From Motacilla alba alba (Eukaryota > Chordata > Aves > Passeriformes > Motacillidae), in the NCBI RefSeq assembly GCF_015832195.1, contig NC_052031.1:7999850-8063849 (forward strand): 64,000 nt of DNA, given 5' to 3'. The notes under the pieces were generated by a model. That model made no database searches, was not told the DNA's origin, and saw nothing but the letters and a program-made list of their open reading frames with translations. This document shows positions 39,178 to 53,400 of the stretch, in pieces. Position numbers and translations under genes: made by a program. Position 1 is the first letter of the stretch; each line of letters opens with the position of its first letter.

Positions 39178-42100
39178 TCAAAAATCCTTTCCTTCAGGAT
39201 TCCAGTCCTTTCCAGGGCTCTGTTCTAAGGGTGCAGGAAGGAAATGCAGGGTCAGGTATGCTGTGTGTAACCTCATCAAGGTAATCAAAATACAGCCCAA
39301 CAGTGAAGTGTTAAAAAGTGCTAAAAAGCCTGATAAGCACCAGATAAAGACAAATGCTTGTATGCCTCGTCCACTCTAGTATGCAAAGATATGTATTTTT
39401 TTTAAAAAACAGAATATCAGACCAGATCTTCAGCAAATGTGTTTCAAGATACTTATATTAGAGACTGGCTTGTACCTGCTGAGATGTGATTGTGGGTTTT
39501 GCTGTACCAGTAAACCTGCTGCTGTTCTCCACCCAGTCCAAGGTCAATCTCTTCCCAGGTGATTTCCATCAGTGCCTCAGTTCAGCCCAACAGTGCACTT
39601 CTTCAGTGGATCTCCTTATCATCACCACGCAGACACAGATTCAGATTGCAGCTCCTAACACACAAACTGCAGTCCTTTAGGAAATCATTACACTAGAATA
39701 ATATGTCAGCACTTAATTTGTCCTAATTGCTATCAGACATCCAACCCAGAGCACCAGAGCTAGCCTGAGGCAGGTGTACAGTGTAGATGCCAAGTGCTAA
39801 AGCATCACTTTGCCTTCATACTGGGCTCACAGCTTGATAATGTAGACCCAGCCATCTTTTCTGAAATCAAAATTTCTTCAAAATCTTATTTCAGCAGCTT
39901 TCTCCTCTCCATGGTTGAGTCCTGCCCTCCATGCATGGAACATTAGTTTTGCACTTTATATCCTTGCCCTTCTGTAAATACCTGTCATCAAGAGTAGCCA
40001 AAATCATAAAAAGATAAAAAATAATAAAAAGATGCCTCTAAACTATGCAATAAAATAAGTAAACAGCAAGTGGGAAAGATCAGCAGCAATGCATAGGGGG
40101 GTGTGACAAAGCCAAGAGACACAGGGACTGCGCTTCCTGGGACTTGGAAGCTGCTAAGAGAGCAGTTTTACACTCCAGCCCCAAAGCAAGTACTGTAAAA
40201 TTCCATTTGAATTTTTTTTTAGCTGGAAGCTCAAACACTGCCACATGCTGATAGTGATAAATCCAAAGAGGCACAACCTTTGCAAAGCAATTTTTATCAA
40301 CACTAAGAGGATGCTGCCTCAGCAGCCTGGAAAAGCAGAAAACGTTGAGCTTCCTCTAACACATATGGTAATTCTTGCTAAATTTTTGAACGAGTGGGGA
40401 ATTTAGTGCTGTATTGGGGAGCTTTACAGATAGTTGTGTTCACTTCTAATTAATGCAAAGTTAAAAAGGTAAAAAAAATGAATAAATGTTGATAAAATTG
40501 TTCATGCCCTTGGGCAGGGTGTTTTACTTCTAAAAGGCTTTTCACAAGAGTTTTGTGCAGTGAGGGCTCTGCCATGCAAAATCACTCTACTAGCTGAGGG
40601 AACAATATTGGAGAGGTCAGCTTGCTATAATGCAATGAAACCAATAATATTTTAAACTTCTTTGCTGTCATTAAACTCTGATCTCTATCATTACATGCCT
40701 AAAAAGGCAGTTTTCCTGACATAGTGATCAACTCCTGATGAAGCCAATGGAAACCATGGCTTCACTGGTCTCTCAAATGAGATCACTTTGTATCTGCATC
40801 TGGTGGTAGATTTGGATTCCAGTCCCAGAGGTCTGACCCTAGTGTTCTGTGAACTGCTGTAACTATTTATACTTTGAAGAAAAACATGGAAAATCAAGAA
40901 ACTATTTGTATTATCAGACACAGGATCACAAAAAATATTGGAAAAATCCAAACCGGCTGACACGTTGGCTATAATGTGGTCGAATTCAATCTCAGGATTA
41001 GCTGGTACTATATAACTACTCTTATGTCAACTGTAGAACTTAGACTTCTGCTTCCATCCTAATCTCACAGGATTCAGGCTGCATAGGTAGGGGCTCAATC
41101 CTGTGCGTGGTTGAGATCCAGAGGTTCCTCTGGTCCTTTATGATTTTCCATCTCACAAGAGAACACCTATTTATACCTACAGAGTCGTTCCTACAGAGGA
41201 TGTGATGATACAGGTATTGTTGGGACTGCCTCTCCTTTTGCCCCACACCCTTCTGCTTGAAACACTTCCCAGGTTGTTGAATATTTACCATGATACTCCC
41301 TTATACCAAAAGAACTTGTCAATTTCCCTTCATCCTTCCCAAGTCCCTCTTCCCCAGGATAATGATGCAATTTCCTGGCCTCACTGTTCAAATATCAACT
41401 CTTTCACATGTTTGAGACCCAAGTTTTCTTGCTCTCTCCTCCCCTCTTTGGTGTCCTTGTCTCATCTCCTCACACTAGGCAGTGAAGTAGATCCTGCCTG
41501 CTTCAAACTTCTCCCACTTTCCACATCTTTAAATCAGGACATGAACTCATGCCCTCCATTTTACACTTCTCTCTTATGATCCAGCCTTGCACAGGCAGAC
41601 TCAGATCTCAAACCTATAACCCCTTGCATCTCTCCTATTCCTGATGTCCATCCCAGCTTATGAGTTCCCTAACATTGCTGTCTGCAACCCCAGTCACGAA
41701 TTCAAGTCCCCAGATGGCAAAGCTGCTGCAGAGCGAGCACCAATTAGTTGCAACTTTTCTGTTCATTAAATATTATTGCTTTGGGGGCTTTTTTGCAGAT
41801 GGAGACACTGAGGTCAAGGATAAATCATCTGTTAATTTCTAGAACACTTGGAATGTGGCTCACAGGTCAAATTCAGTCCCTTCAAACAACTAATTGGGTT
41901 GCCTGGGTCATACGAAGGACACTTGAGGAAGAAGGTGACAGAGAATGAGTTGGAAGATAGAAAAATTATTCCAGGAAACCAATCTCTACTGTTCCCTTTA
42001 CCAGAACTTCCTGCTCTACATCCCTTTGTTATCTGAACAAAAATGCATTGCAAACTGGACCAGAATGTTGACCTACCCCACAAGAGATTAGTGGCACTCA

Positions 42101-42793
42101 CTCTGTGCCAGTGCTTAGGTCTGGTCACGTTTCCACATTTGCTGATACAATGGCCAGAAAGTCACACTGCCTGCACCTTGAACACAAACATCTTGCTAGT
42201 GCTGGTTGAGGACATCAGCATGAAGGCTGAGAATATAGTTAGGAATATCTTGACTCAGTATTTCTCCCAGAGGGTGTGTTTTCTTTCTGTATTTTCTTTA
42301 TTTTACTTATCAGCCTTCCCTTTTAAGGTATTAACAAGACTGTAATGTGAAAATATTTGTAATATTTTTCTTGAGTTAACAGAGATGAGGAGAGCATGAT
42401 TATGGTTAGTATCTCAATAGAGAAAATTGGTTTTGGAGGAGAAAACTTATGGGCAAAATTAAGAAATTCTCACTTGAAGGTAATGCTGATGCTTTATGAT
42501 GTTTCTGCCACAGTGTCACCATAGACACACAATCATCTTGCAGGGATGCTGGAGATGTAAGCAGCTGACATTCCAGTCAGCTCCACATGTCACTGTAGGT
42601 CACAGAAAATAATGGCTAGCAAAAAAGTGGAGTTCAACAAGAAGGAATAGATTTTTTTTTCAAGTGTGCTTCAAGCAAGAAGGAAAACCTATGAGAATTA
42701 TAAGTTTGGAAATTATCAAAATAGTGAATAAGACAGATAAATGTGCAAAGATCCTGCTTCCCCAGCTGCAAACTGTTTTTTTCCTTTTTGCAG
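39178..42793. other. Unique non-coding sequence, no gene seen
   Basis: No recognisable gene. A C/T-rich patch at about 41200-41640 supports a 125-codon Leu/Ser/Pro-rich plus-strand frame (41202-41579) that reflects composition rather than a known protein. Confidence 0.55.
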
Positions 42794-43051
42794 CATGGGC
42801 AGTGGTGTCCATGTTAGTCTATTGTGCTCTTGCCTACTAGAATTGTGCTCTACTTTTTATGAGGTTCAGTTACTGACATGCATTAACATGCTATCTCTGT
42901 ACTTTGTGATAAAATTGATGAATTTAACATCCCAATTTATCAAATCCCAAAATACAGGAGATGACTACTGCTGTGAGAGTAGAGCTTGGTGCAAACCACA
43001 GAGCAGCCACTAGTAATGCATTCAAAGCTGCCTTGGATCCACTGCCTTTAG
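42794..43051 (+). other. Splice-bounded candidate exon (non-coding)
   Basis: A strong acceptor (TTTTTTCCTTTTTGCAG ending at 42793) and a full-consensus donor (TTTAG/GTAAGT at 43051/43052) bound 258 bp. The longest plus-strand frame stops at about 43013, before the donor, and the peptide is not recognisable, so an internal coding exon is unlikely. A non-coding transcript exon is possible; chance pairing is the main alternative. Confidence 0.2.
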
Positions 43052-46000
43052 GTAAGTCCAGCTGAATCCCAGAAAATTCTCAGGAGGGACCTGGGTTTCT
43101 CTTGTGTGTTCTACAGATTAAAGGCAATGAAAGGTTTCACCAAATCTAGTCAGCTTAAATCCCTCTACCCTCAATGCACACAGATATAGCACGTGCACAA
43201 AGTGATCCAAGGGTTGTGATATCTTTACTGGTCATGGTAGGAAGACTAATTTGAACACCTCAGGAGAATTCCTACAGTTAGGCAAAGGGAACCTAGCTTT
43301 TACAAAATATATAAAAAAAATACAGCTAGGAAAGCAAGTGAACAAATCAAAAGACCCTAAGCTTTCAGAAAACTTCTACTGCAGAGTTGAAATGCAAACC
43401 AGATCTGAGAATTTGAAGCTCTAACAAGAACAAACACAACAACAAGTGATACCGAAGAAGCTGTAATTCTGGACCAATCTCCTGGGAAAACAAAAAAACA
43501 AAAAGCTTAACCCAGGTAGGGGAAACTAAAGTTACATCTACCAGGACTGAGAACTCACCTTTTCTTTAGTTCTGCAACTCTCAAGAAGCTTAAAACACGG
43601 TGGCAGGCATGACCAAAACAAAAAAAAAAAAAAAAGTTCAGAAAGAGGTAGGGAACATCTAAACCATGTTTTATACTCTTCCTAGCTGCCAAGATGGTTT
43701 CTTTTCCTTTCCCTCAAGGAACATCACCCTGAAATTTAGATACCTGAAAGTGATTTATGTCAAGGCCAGGTTCTTACACCCTTTTCACAGGCAATGAATA
43801 AGAAGTGGTGCTCCCAATGTACACTTTTTTACGCTTATGCTCAAGCTGTGTTGGAATTAAAGTCATCTCCAATTGCAATCATTTTGTGAGGGTGGGATAT
43901 ATTAAGTGACTTTGAAGGCACTTTGAAGGACAGGTGAGAGTAGAGATACCCAAATTCTAGGTTTCCTAGGGCAGTTGAATCCCTTTAAAAATAACATTTC
44001 TTTAAGGAACAGGTAATGGACTTCCCATTATCAGTACAAATACCAGGTTTCTTTAGGTATCAGCAGATATGTGTATACTTCCATATTCAAATCCCACAAC
44101 TTTCTTTGCTGTGTCTTTTTCAAGCATTCACTGTTTCAAAGGGTTAAAATACAGGACTGATGGGGCTCTGAGTTAATTCAAGCCATCAGAGATCCTTGAT
44201 GCAATATTTCACTTTTACCCCCACTGAGCCTGGTTGTATTTGGTGACCTTTCTGAATGGATGTTTTGTCTCAGCACTGCACAATAAGAATGTTTATGAAG
44301 ACAGGGAATGGTGTTTCCAGTGAGGAGGTCCAACCCTGTGACCAGGGAGAAGAGAAACAAAGATATCGGGCCATCCAAGGGATGCAGGGGAGAGGGAAGG
44401 TCATTCCATCACTGTCAGAAAGCAGGACCAGTGGGCTGAGATGGGGACAACCTGTCAGTCCTAACTTTGCCCTGATCCCAGACATCCATCTGACAGGGCT
44501 GACAGTCCATGATGGCTCATTGTTCTCTGCTGTGGCTGGCTTATGCTTCTTTTTCAGCTCTCCTCCCTTGCAATACATTGTCATGCCAGCTGTCTCTATA
44601 AGAATCCATCCTCATTTCCCCCCCTTGTCTGAGAACAAATTAAAGAAAGTAGAACCATGAATTTAATTAAAAAAGTGTAAAATTTCTCCTCTGGCTGGCA
44701 ACACATCTGATTTGGGTCATAATTTGTTTTTTAGTATTAAAAGACTGCTGTCATCTCCTGCAATTTATGAGCCCCATCTAAACCATGAACAGCTTGGACT
44801 TTCCTGAACTTATATTTGTTATTATTAAAAAGATCTTTGTAATGACTGAGAGTAAATGCTGACACTGACTTGGGTTTGAGATTTTATTTACTTACTTGAT
44901 TCTTATTTATGATGGCTTGGCCACGTAGTGAAGCTTCTCTCAGTACTGAAATAAAGAATCATTAGAATCAAGCAAGGAAGCAAAGTGAAATAAAGGTGAT
45001 ATGAATGCTGTTCGCTTGCTTATTCATTTAAATTGATTTTTCTTTACTGCCTGAGAGCATCTATCAAAAGAACAAAGCCAAAAAGAAAAGAGAAAAGTTG
45101 ACTTTGGAAGCAGATTTCTTGCAAACTATTAAGAGTTACATGATCTACAATATCATTGTTTTCATCAATGGTAATAGCAATTTTTTTGCCATGGATTTCA
45201 GCAGAGAATGGTAACCATGAGAAATCAGACCAATAAAACAAATGTCAGTAGTCATAATTAGTGCTTGCTAACTCTCATAATTTCATAAAAGTGCAGAAAT
45301 CAGTCATATGCTTAAAGCTCCTGGAATTCCATCATTATGAACAATTTATTTTCAATAAATTATACTCTGCATGACTGCAGAAGAAGTCTTGTTGCTATGA
45401 ATCCCAAACAGTAATGGAATAAGCACACACATCTGTAATATGTTAATTTTGCACTGATCTCATGAGTTGGTTGTGCATTGTGTACTGAAATAATTAACAA
45501 TCTCTTTTGGCACACCAGGGGCCAGATCTTCAGGTGATAGAAATTGATCAAATACCATTGATTGCAGAACAGCAGCTGCACTTGCCAAGCAGCTGAAATT
45601 ACAAAGTTAATTTAGAAAAGTTAAAAATATCCCTTGTTGTTATGAATAGTGACATTAATGTATACTTTAACAGGATAGATATTCTTGTGATTCTCTCGTG
45701 GTTTCGCTCGTCATGACATCAGTTTGTCTGATTTCTACTTTTCTATAATTTAAACAAATATTCTTTTAATATATTTTTTGCTCCCTTTATCTTGTACAGT
45801 CAGATTTGTTTCCTTTATTAAGGTACATTGATGCCTTTTTCCCCACTGAGAGCTCAATGCTCCTTGTGGTTCTGTTCCAACTCAGGGTATTCTAAGAACA
45901 TGTATGATTCATTTTTGAAAAATATTCAAATCCCTGCAATCAATGAAGTGATCACCTCTCAGGAGCCTGCAGTCTTTATGTTGAGGGATCTGGGAAGCTT

Positions 46001-47537
46001 TTCCTGACCTACTCTGGCAGTGTCAGATACTTTGTGCCTTGCCTGCCTGCTGTAACCTTTTCCTGCCACTTGCAAGGGAAGCAGAGTAATGTGTGACCAT
46101 GCCTCGGGCAGGTCAGTTTGCTTATCAGATTAAGCATTTAATGAACCCCAATTTATGCCCTTTTTCTGTGTTGTAAATGCTGCTGCTTTACATGGGGTTA
46201 TGTCCTTGTGGACGTGGTACTGACTTAAGCAAGACAGAGGAGCCTTCACTGTTTGTCAATAGTGTCTGTACAGGTAGGGCCAGACCTGGGAGCACATGTG
46301 TCTGCTGGTGGCACTTAACCTGACCAGCCAACCAACCAGTTTTGACTAATTAATGTGGATTTGAGGAAGGAGAATGAAAATCCCTTCATGAGCTGAGCTG
46401 GTTCTTAATCCTTCACTTAAACCAAGCATTAAAATGGTCTCTTTTGGAGATGAGGGAATGTCTCAGTTGAGAGCTATATCCATGCCTTGGTTTATAAGTG
46501 TTTTTTAACTCACATTAATTTTAATTTTTAAAATTGTGGAAAGGTAAATCTTATTTCCTTTTGATAAGGCTTATTTCTCCCACTTGATTTTGCACTAAAA
46601 AATTGTTTTCCCTTTTTTTTTTAATCTTGTTTACTTTTCATCCATTATTTTCTTTCTTCAGTTCTGTGGTTTTTCTTCCTCTGACTTCTCCCTCAGTGTC
46701 TGCATTGCCTATGTTGTACGCATTGTGTGACACTAATGCAACACTGGAGCAAACAAGTGAAACGTGGGTTCACTAGATTTAGCTTTTGCCTAAGATTGCT
46801 ATGGGTAACATACTTTGTCTTAATTTTGGAAATGCCAGTTGGATGTTTCCTACATAAATCTACCATTATTCCTAACTGAGGCAAAGTCTTCTACACAGAG
46901 GGAGTAGAAGTATTACATTAGTGGTAAATCACAGATTATAGTTGATCTTTCTTTTCTCATTTCACCTACAGTCCTTCCTGCGAGAAGCCCCCGTTGGGCT
47001 GAAATTTAGTATCCTCTTTGCAACAATGAAAACTACTAAAAGATCCAGTCTCATTTGGTTTTATGTCCTTCAGTTCTTAGCTACCCATGGACCCTGGCAC
47101 GGAAAGTGACTGGCTTTTCCTTTTAACCCTTAGTGCTAAAATGGGTTTTAGACTCCTGAAGAGTGCAACATGAGCACTGGCTTTCCCCACCTGTCAGATG
47201 CCTTCAGTCATACTCGTCTCTTGTGTAGTGAAGCACAGATTGTGACACTGTATTTTTCTTTATTCTCACTTGAAGAAAACTTTCTGTGCAGAAGAAGTGA
47301 TGGCAGAAAGGATATTTCTTGGCATACAAAGGCTTGTTAAAACTTTTTTCATATGCAGATGCAACGTACGAAGATTGAACTTTCAGCATAATGGTGAAGT
47401 TTTGTTCAGTAGCTCAGGCTTCTGCCTGGTTTTCCGTAAAACACCCACAGAAAATATTGTTAAAACTTAATTTGTTGTAATAGGCTTGTAAATTTAATGG
47501 GTTTATTCATGCATGCATCCACATATGTGGGCATCAG
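43052..47537. other. Unique non-coding sequence, no gene seen
   Basis: No recognisable gene. It includes a poly-A run of 15 at 43621-43635 and ordinary AT-rich DNA. The open frames around 44256-44660 on both strands overlap each other and resemble nothing I know. Confidence 0.6.
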
Positions 47538-47830
47538 TCTCCTCACCCAGGTAGCAAGTGACAGAATGAGGGGAAATGGCCTTGAATTCTGCCAGGGGAG
47601 ATTTAGATTGGATGTTGGGAAATATTTTTACTGAAAGGGTTGCAAAGCATTGGAACAGCTGTCCAGGGAAGTGGTAGTGTCACCATCCATGGAACTATAT
47701 AAAAAAAAAGTGTGGATTTGGCACTGGAGGGTACGGTATGATAATGAATATGGTGGTGCTGGGTTGATGCTTGGACTTGATTACCTTAAAGGTCTTTTCC
47801 AATCATAACAATTCTATGATTCTATAATTT
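47538..47830 (+). mobile_element. CR1 LINE 3' end (plus strand)
   Basis: A 5'-truncated CR1 tail. It begins near the GGTAGCAAGTGACAGAATGA block and runs through a GGGAGATTTAGATTGGATGT block, AAGCATTGGAACAGCTGTCC and GGGAAGTGGTAGTGTCACCA. It ends with CTTAAAGGTCTTTTCCAATC and the diagnostic ATTCTATGATTCTATAAT terminus at about 47811-47828. An internal poly-A run of nine is present near 47701. No intact coding sequence. Confidence 0.95.
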
Positions 47831-50324
47831 TGAGATTTTAAAACTTTCTATAATGTCTGAACAATATATTGTGCCAAAATTCTGAAAAAATAATCCAGAG
47901 GTGGTAGTTACACAGTGAAACAAAATAGCACAGAAAACATATTACAATTTTAACATATTTTTCTGGAATTTTCTTTATGTCAAGAGCCCAGAAATGAAAC
48001 CAGATTTATTTTTTTCCTGCTTGTGCCAGATTATTCTCATTAATATCACTTAGAAATCTATAAAAATGAAAAGACTGCTGCTCCATAGACAGTCATAGAG
48101 CTTGGGAAATGACAAACAAAGCGGCATTTGCTGAAGAGCAGACTGTCAAGCAGAAGTGGCAGACAAGGCCAATTACCATATGCAAATAAGCCAGCATTCA
48201 TTATATAATTAAAAAAAAAAAGCTATATTTGTCAAAATACTGCTATTCAGAATAGGTTCTCTGGCAGGATGAACCCTGTGGAGTTTTAGGTTTTATGAGC
48301 TTCTGCATCACGTGCTTTTTAGAATGGTAAAATGTAATTTTGCTCAACTCAATTTTTCCTATGGTTTTGCATACTTTTCCCTGTTTCTCCACAGGAAAAT
48401 GTTGAGTGCATTTAAAACAGATAGTTTATTGCTATTTTGAATCTGGACTGGTCTATCTACTCTGTTATTCTCTCCCAGAAAACTGCAGCTGCTTCAGGGA
48501 AGACACAGGTAACTCTGCAATGAAATGGTTAGTCTCACTTTTTTTTTCTACTGTTCTTGGGATGAGCCTTTCCCTGGATGAACTCCAAAGCAATATTCTA
48601 GCTGACTTAACTGTGGCCATGGCTTTGTTCCCTACCTTCAAGATATTCACCTAGGCATTGTGTGTGATCATGGCATGTTTCTGGTGAGAACACCAGAAAA
48701 CTTATTGAAATACACTTGGAATTTGGGAGCATCTGTTCCAATGATGTCCATTTACAGAGTGCTTGTTCTACACTACCCTTCCCTACAGTCACATGAATCC
48801 AAGTGAATTCATGGAAGAATAAGAATACACAATCCCCACAGGCTCACCTAGCTGTGGAAGTTATTAGGAATCAAATATGAAGAATTTGAAGTTTGGTAGC
48901 TATTTCACACTGTATCTGAGATAGAAGCTAATATTCTGCACTTCTAGGGATATTGAGTTATCTCCACAGAAACACTGGGTACTATTTCAAAATTACTTTC
49001 CACACACCTCTGGTTGGGCTGGTGTTATATTCCTGCCATCTCCCTTGGGAAGGCCTAGCAATAAGCCAGATAGGAGAACTGCCTTCCGGAAAGCTTCCCT
49101 AAACAAACAACACTTTCCTTCCAGCTAAGGCTATTATCTTAAGTTTCTCTTAGAGAGCAAGAGCACCAGGATCCACTGAAGGAGAAAAAGCAGGGAGGGA
49201 AATGGTTGGCCAAACACAGCAGTGAGGTGGTACAACTAATCTGTGTGGCACTGCCTTCAGCTGAGAATGGCTGTGGAAGACAAAGGCAGTTTTGGACAGT
49301 TTTGGGAGCAGAGACATTTTCCATGTCATCTATTCTGAGCATGCAGCTTTAGGGGTGCAATCTGGAGACCTACTGACAGTGGAAGCTCCTCCACAGGAGC
49401 ATGCCCTGGGCTTGTGATCTGAAAGGCCTCTTGGAGACCTTGCTGCTGTCCACTGACTATAAACAGCTTCAGTAGATGAGACCAATGTAGATGTTCAGAG
49501 GAACTGGGGTTTCAGTGCTGCATCCTTCCATACAGAGTACCAACAGCTCTAGTTTAAAAGTTTCTTTTGCCAGTTTGGCTAACATAATTAGTTAATTATC
49601 ACAGTAATTGCCATTCACTGTGGCAGTCAAGAGTAAGTCTCAGTTGTTCTAAGCCCTGTGGAGCAGACTAAGATGATCACTGACCCAGAGAGTTCATGGA
49701 TTTAAGAAAGTCAGTGAATGGTTTCCCCAGAGAGAATAAAGGCAGATTTCTGGGAGTAAGATCCACTGCTTGGATTCCTGTGAGAAAAGTGCTAACATAT
49801 TCACCTCCTGCTCACAACCTCCAGCATTTTTCCAGGCTTTTAGTCTCCAGAGCAGAATTATGAAAGTTATACATTCTTGTTTGCAAAGCTGCTGTCAGTG
49901 CTTTACTAGCAGCGCCCCAGTTGAGCATATTTCAGTGTGTGCAATGGCTGTATTTAGTGAAAGCAATCATGCTGACAGTCTGCATGATGGAAGCCCTAAT
50001 CTGTGCAGTGTCATGCACTGTGCATCACCACGAGGGAATCTCTAGTGACTCGGTATTAATGACAGGGAAGCAGTGGCACTGCTATTACTATTTATGACTT
50101 ATCCTGCTCCACAGATGTGTAAGGCACTTTAAGAAATAAATAAAGAAGGTAACCCTGCTGAAAACCATGCAGAGCAGCAAGGCACAGTTGGCATCCTCAT
50201 GATTCCTGCTGCAGAGAATCTAAAGAAAGAAGGCTGGGAAACATTGAGGACAGCACCACCTTCCAGTGCTGTCAGAAATCTGGGTAAAGGGAGACTAGTC
50301 AGCATTGTAGACCCCTGAACAGAC
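47831..50324. other. Unique non-coding sequence
   Basis: No gene recognised apart from the weak splice-bounded candidate at 48395-48508, listed separately. Ordinary AT-rich DNA. Confidence 0.55.
48395..48508 (+). other. Splice-bounded candidate exon (non-coding)
   Basis: A strong acceptor (TTTTCCCTGTTTCTCCACAG ending at 48394) pairs with a donor ACACAG/GTAACT at 48508/48509, bounding 114 bp. A second internal acceptor-like CTCTCCCAG occurs near 48478. All three frames carry stops, so it would have to be a non-coding or untranslated exon if real. Chance is a serious alternative. Confidence 0.18.
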
Positions 50325-50442
50325 AGAAGTGTTAGAAAAATATGCAGATGTGGTTAAATGGTGGACTTGGCAGTGCTAGGTTAACAGTTAGACTCAAAGA
50401 CCTTAGAGGTCTTTTCCATCCTTAAAGATTCTATGATTCTTT
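50325..50442 (+). mobile_element. CR1 LINE 3' end, short (plus strand)
   Basis: The last ~118 bp of a CR1 copy: GCAGATGTGGTTAAATGGTG, then TGGACTTGGCAGTGCTAGGT, TTAACAGTTAGACTCAAAGA and TAGAGGTCTTTTCCATCCTT, ending AGATTCTATGATTCTTTG. The same CR1 subtype signature (GGACTTGGCAGTGCTAGGTT) appears in altered form in the copy at 47538. Nothing coding. Confidence 0.93.
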
Positions 50443-53400
50443 GAAAATTCTGCTTATTATTTCCCTTACATTTTGTTTGAGTGCCTCCTTCTCTCATCTC
50501 AGATTAGGGTTTCATGCACAAGTGATTTGAAGAATTAACTCTCAGGCCCAGTTTTCCCACTATCACAAACCTAAATTCCCCTAAAACACAGAACATAGGA
50601 AAGCAAAAAATGTGTTCACTTTCTCCCTCATGCAGAGAATATTTCTATGCAGACACTATTCTAACAGCTAAGAGTGAAATAAAATATTATTGTTATTAGT
50701 AAAAATCACCTCTTGACTTCTGAGTATTGCTCTATTTTCCACTTTTGTAACTCTGGTTTGTCTGAAGACACTGATCTGCGTCACAGGCAGTCACAAAGGG
50801 ATATGAAATACTTTCAGGGAACATAAGTCATTCACCTCCTGCTACATTTTGATCTTAAAAATAATAAAAAAAATCCAGTCTACATTCCAAAACTGTTGAT
50901 TTCTCCAGTCACAGGTAATTTTTTTCACTCTCCTCTCTGTTTAAGCACCAGCTTCTGTGGTTTTCAGGTACCAATGTCTGTTGAGGCTGGACTGTAATGT
51001 CCCAAAATAAAAATGACTACGAAACAGCAGCTCCAGAGCTGCCTACACGTTTCATTTTTTTCACGTCCTTCATGATCAAAAACCTTTTCTTTCCATCTGG
51101 CAAATGTACTAACCTTGGTCTGAAAAAATGTGCAGTCACCACTGACAAAAGGAGCCCAAAATTACTTGGGCAGGGGTACACACAGAGAAAGAGACAGAAA
51201 CCTGATGAGATCAGGAAGACCATTGTCAGTACTGATAGTGGTTTGGCATTTCTTGTGTGAGATGTCTAACCATGAATCCATCTGTGGCATCAGAAAGGTC
51301 TTTGGATGGGAGAAGACATAACCTCAAAATGGGGTTTTCAAGTTCTAAACTTTTTTCCTCATTTGGTTCAAGAGGGAGGAAAGTTTGATGGTGTTCATGG
51401 TAAATTTCAAAGATTGTAAATTTATTCAGTCATTTCTTAACTGAATGTTCTGCTCAATCTTAAAAAAAAAAATCACTCAAAATTAGCTTGTCTCTACTCA
51501 GTTTCCAAGAACACCTTGATTTCTTTGCATTACTGTAAATTTTACAAAGCTAACACCCCTCTCTATCCCAATTTTAGCTCCTTATCATATATATTGCTAT
51601 AGCTCTGCCTTTACTTCATTACTTTTTATGTGATGTTACGGAACAGCTTGCAAAACATCTGGCAGTAAATGGCTTATATTTTGAGGCTATAATTTTGCAT
51701 GAGGAACTTTTAGAGTAAGTTTTGGATAAAAGTCATTGTCAGAGTACAGTACTTTGTACTTTTCACTATAATAAGAAGACCAGAGAAATTTCCTCATGCC
51801 AGAATCTTGAAAAGTTAGATTTTTTGGGGCTTTTCTTTTGTTTTTTTTTTTACCTTGCTATCACAAATGATGTTTTCACAGAAAGTATTGGTTCTAAATT
51901 TGCTATAGCTGTAGCTTTGAAAAATTTGTTCTGTTTTGGAGGAAAGAAGAATGCTGTTTTCAACAGCACACACCCACGAAAAGCATCACATCAAATGGCT
52001 CAAGGGAGTAAAGTTGTACTGAGCTTGGTGAAGCTATGCTGATTATTGCTATAGCCTAACAACCCAGTCTGGACACTATACTAAAACTGAATATAGTTAA
52101 ATCATACTGTAGATAGTGAAAACAGTGTCACACATTCATAAAACCCATGAAAAAATGTGATGGATAAGTATGCTCTGATGCTCCTACAGAAAGACAGAAA
52201 CACAGGAAAAAGCATGAACATTACTTTTATGACAATAATAAGGATAAATGTGTAGAGAAGCTACTGGAATTATTATGATGTAATAAAAAGGTTGCACTTA
52301 TATATTTATTTAAGAAATGAAAAAGAACTCTTTATATAAATATCTGAGGATTTATGGACTAGCTAGTTCTAAAAGAAAGATAATTCAGACATAACCAGCT
52401 TTCCAGTCTTTTTTATACCCAGAAGCGTTCCCTCTTCCAGTAAAAGAAAACTTTTATCTAACGTTTTTGAGTCTCAGTGATGTGAAAAGAAATTTCAATA
52501 GTTCTAGACCTTGTACCTCAAATATGGGTACTATGGCAAGTTGTACATTAAATCATGTGCCTTTCCTCACAATTTACACAGAACAAGCTGAGCTGTTATA
52601 TTTGGCTTTTAAAACCAAAGTAATCAAACACAGAGGATCAAAGTCACTGGGCTCACGGCTTTGTAAGGATTCATGAAAGCAATCATAGAAAAGGTTAATG
52701 AGCACCACAGATATGGCACATAAAGCACAATAAGTCACCATCTAATCCAAAGTATAATGAAACAGTTCAAGTTTAGAATTAAGTATAGTTACAATATAAG
52801 AAAGGAAAATCTTTTGTTGAGTCTCTCCCTTTTACACCTCTTTCAAAGTAACTATAGGATATGCTAAATGCAGGATGAGACAGAAAATCTTTGTATAGAA
52901 AGGGCAGAAAATAAGAAAAGAAAGAATCTTTTAAACTCAACGATATATATTTTACTTTTTTTCTCTTCCCTTTTCTTTTGACCAGCCTTAGGCTGGTGCT
53001 TTGATCTATATTTCAGTCACCAAAGTCTCTTATCAGAGAAAACACAAAAAAAGGACAGTGAAAGATACAGATAGAATGACAAATAGATGCACCTTGAGTC
53101 ACTACAGAGTGACTTTTCTGCTCTTTGGAGTGAATTCTATCTGGAAACCATATCTGCAATGGGAATGGACCAGAGCTTTGCCCTGAGGGCATAAAACAAC
53201 TCCAACTCCACTGATTGCAAAAAAAGTGCTTTTTGATATGTAGGCTGATCAGCCTAAGATTCCAGAGGATAAAACAATAACACACAATGTTCTGACATTC
53301 CTTGGAGGCTCCTTTTTGTGCTCCCTCTCTTCTTGCACTGAGAGCAGCTTCTCTGTTCCTCCATATGCCTGTTTAAATGTGTGTGTTCACCTCTCTGCCT

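Noticed and set aside
41202..41579. 125-codon Leu/Ser/Pro-rich plus-strand frame
   Set aside because: Arises from a C/T-rich patch; it has no signal peptide pattern, domain or splice context that I trust.
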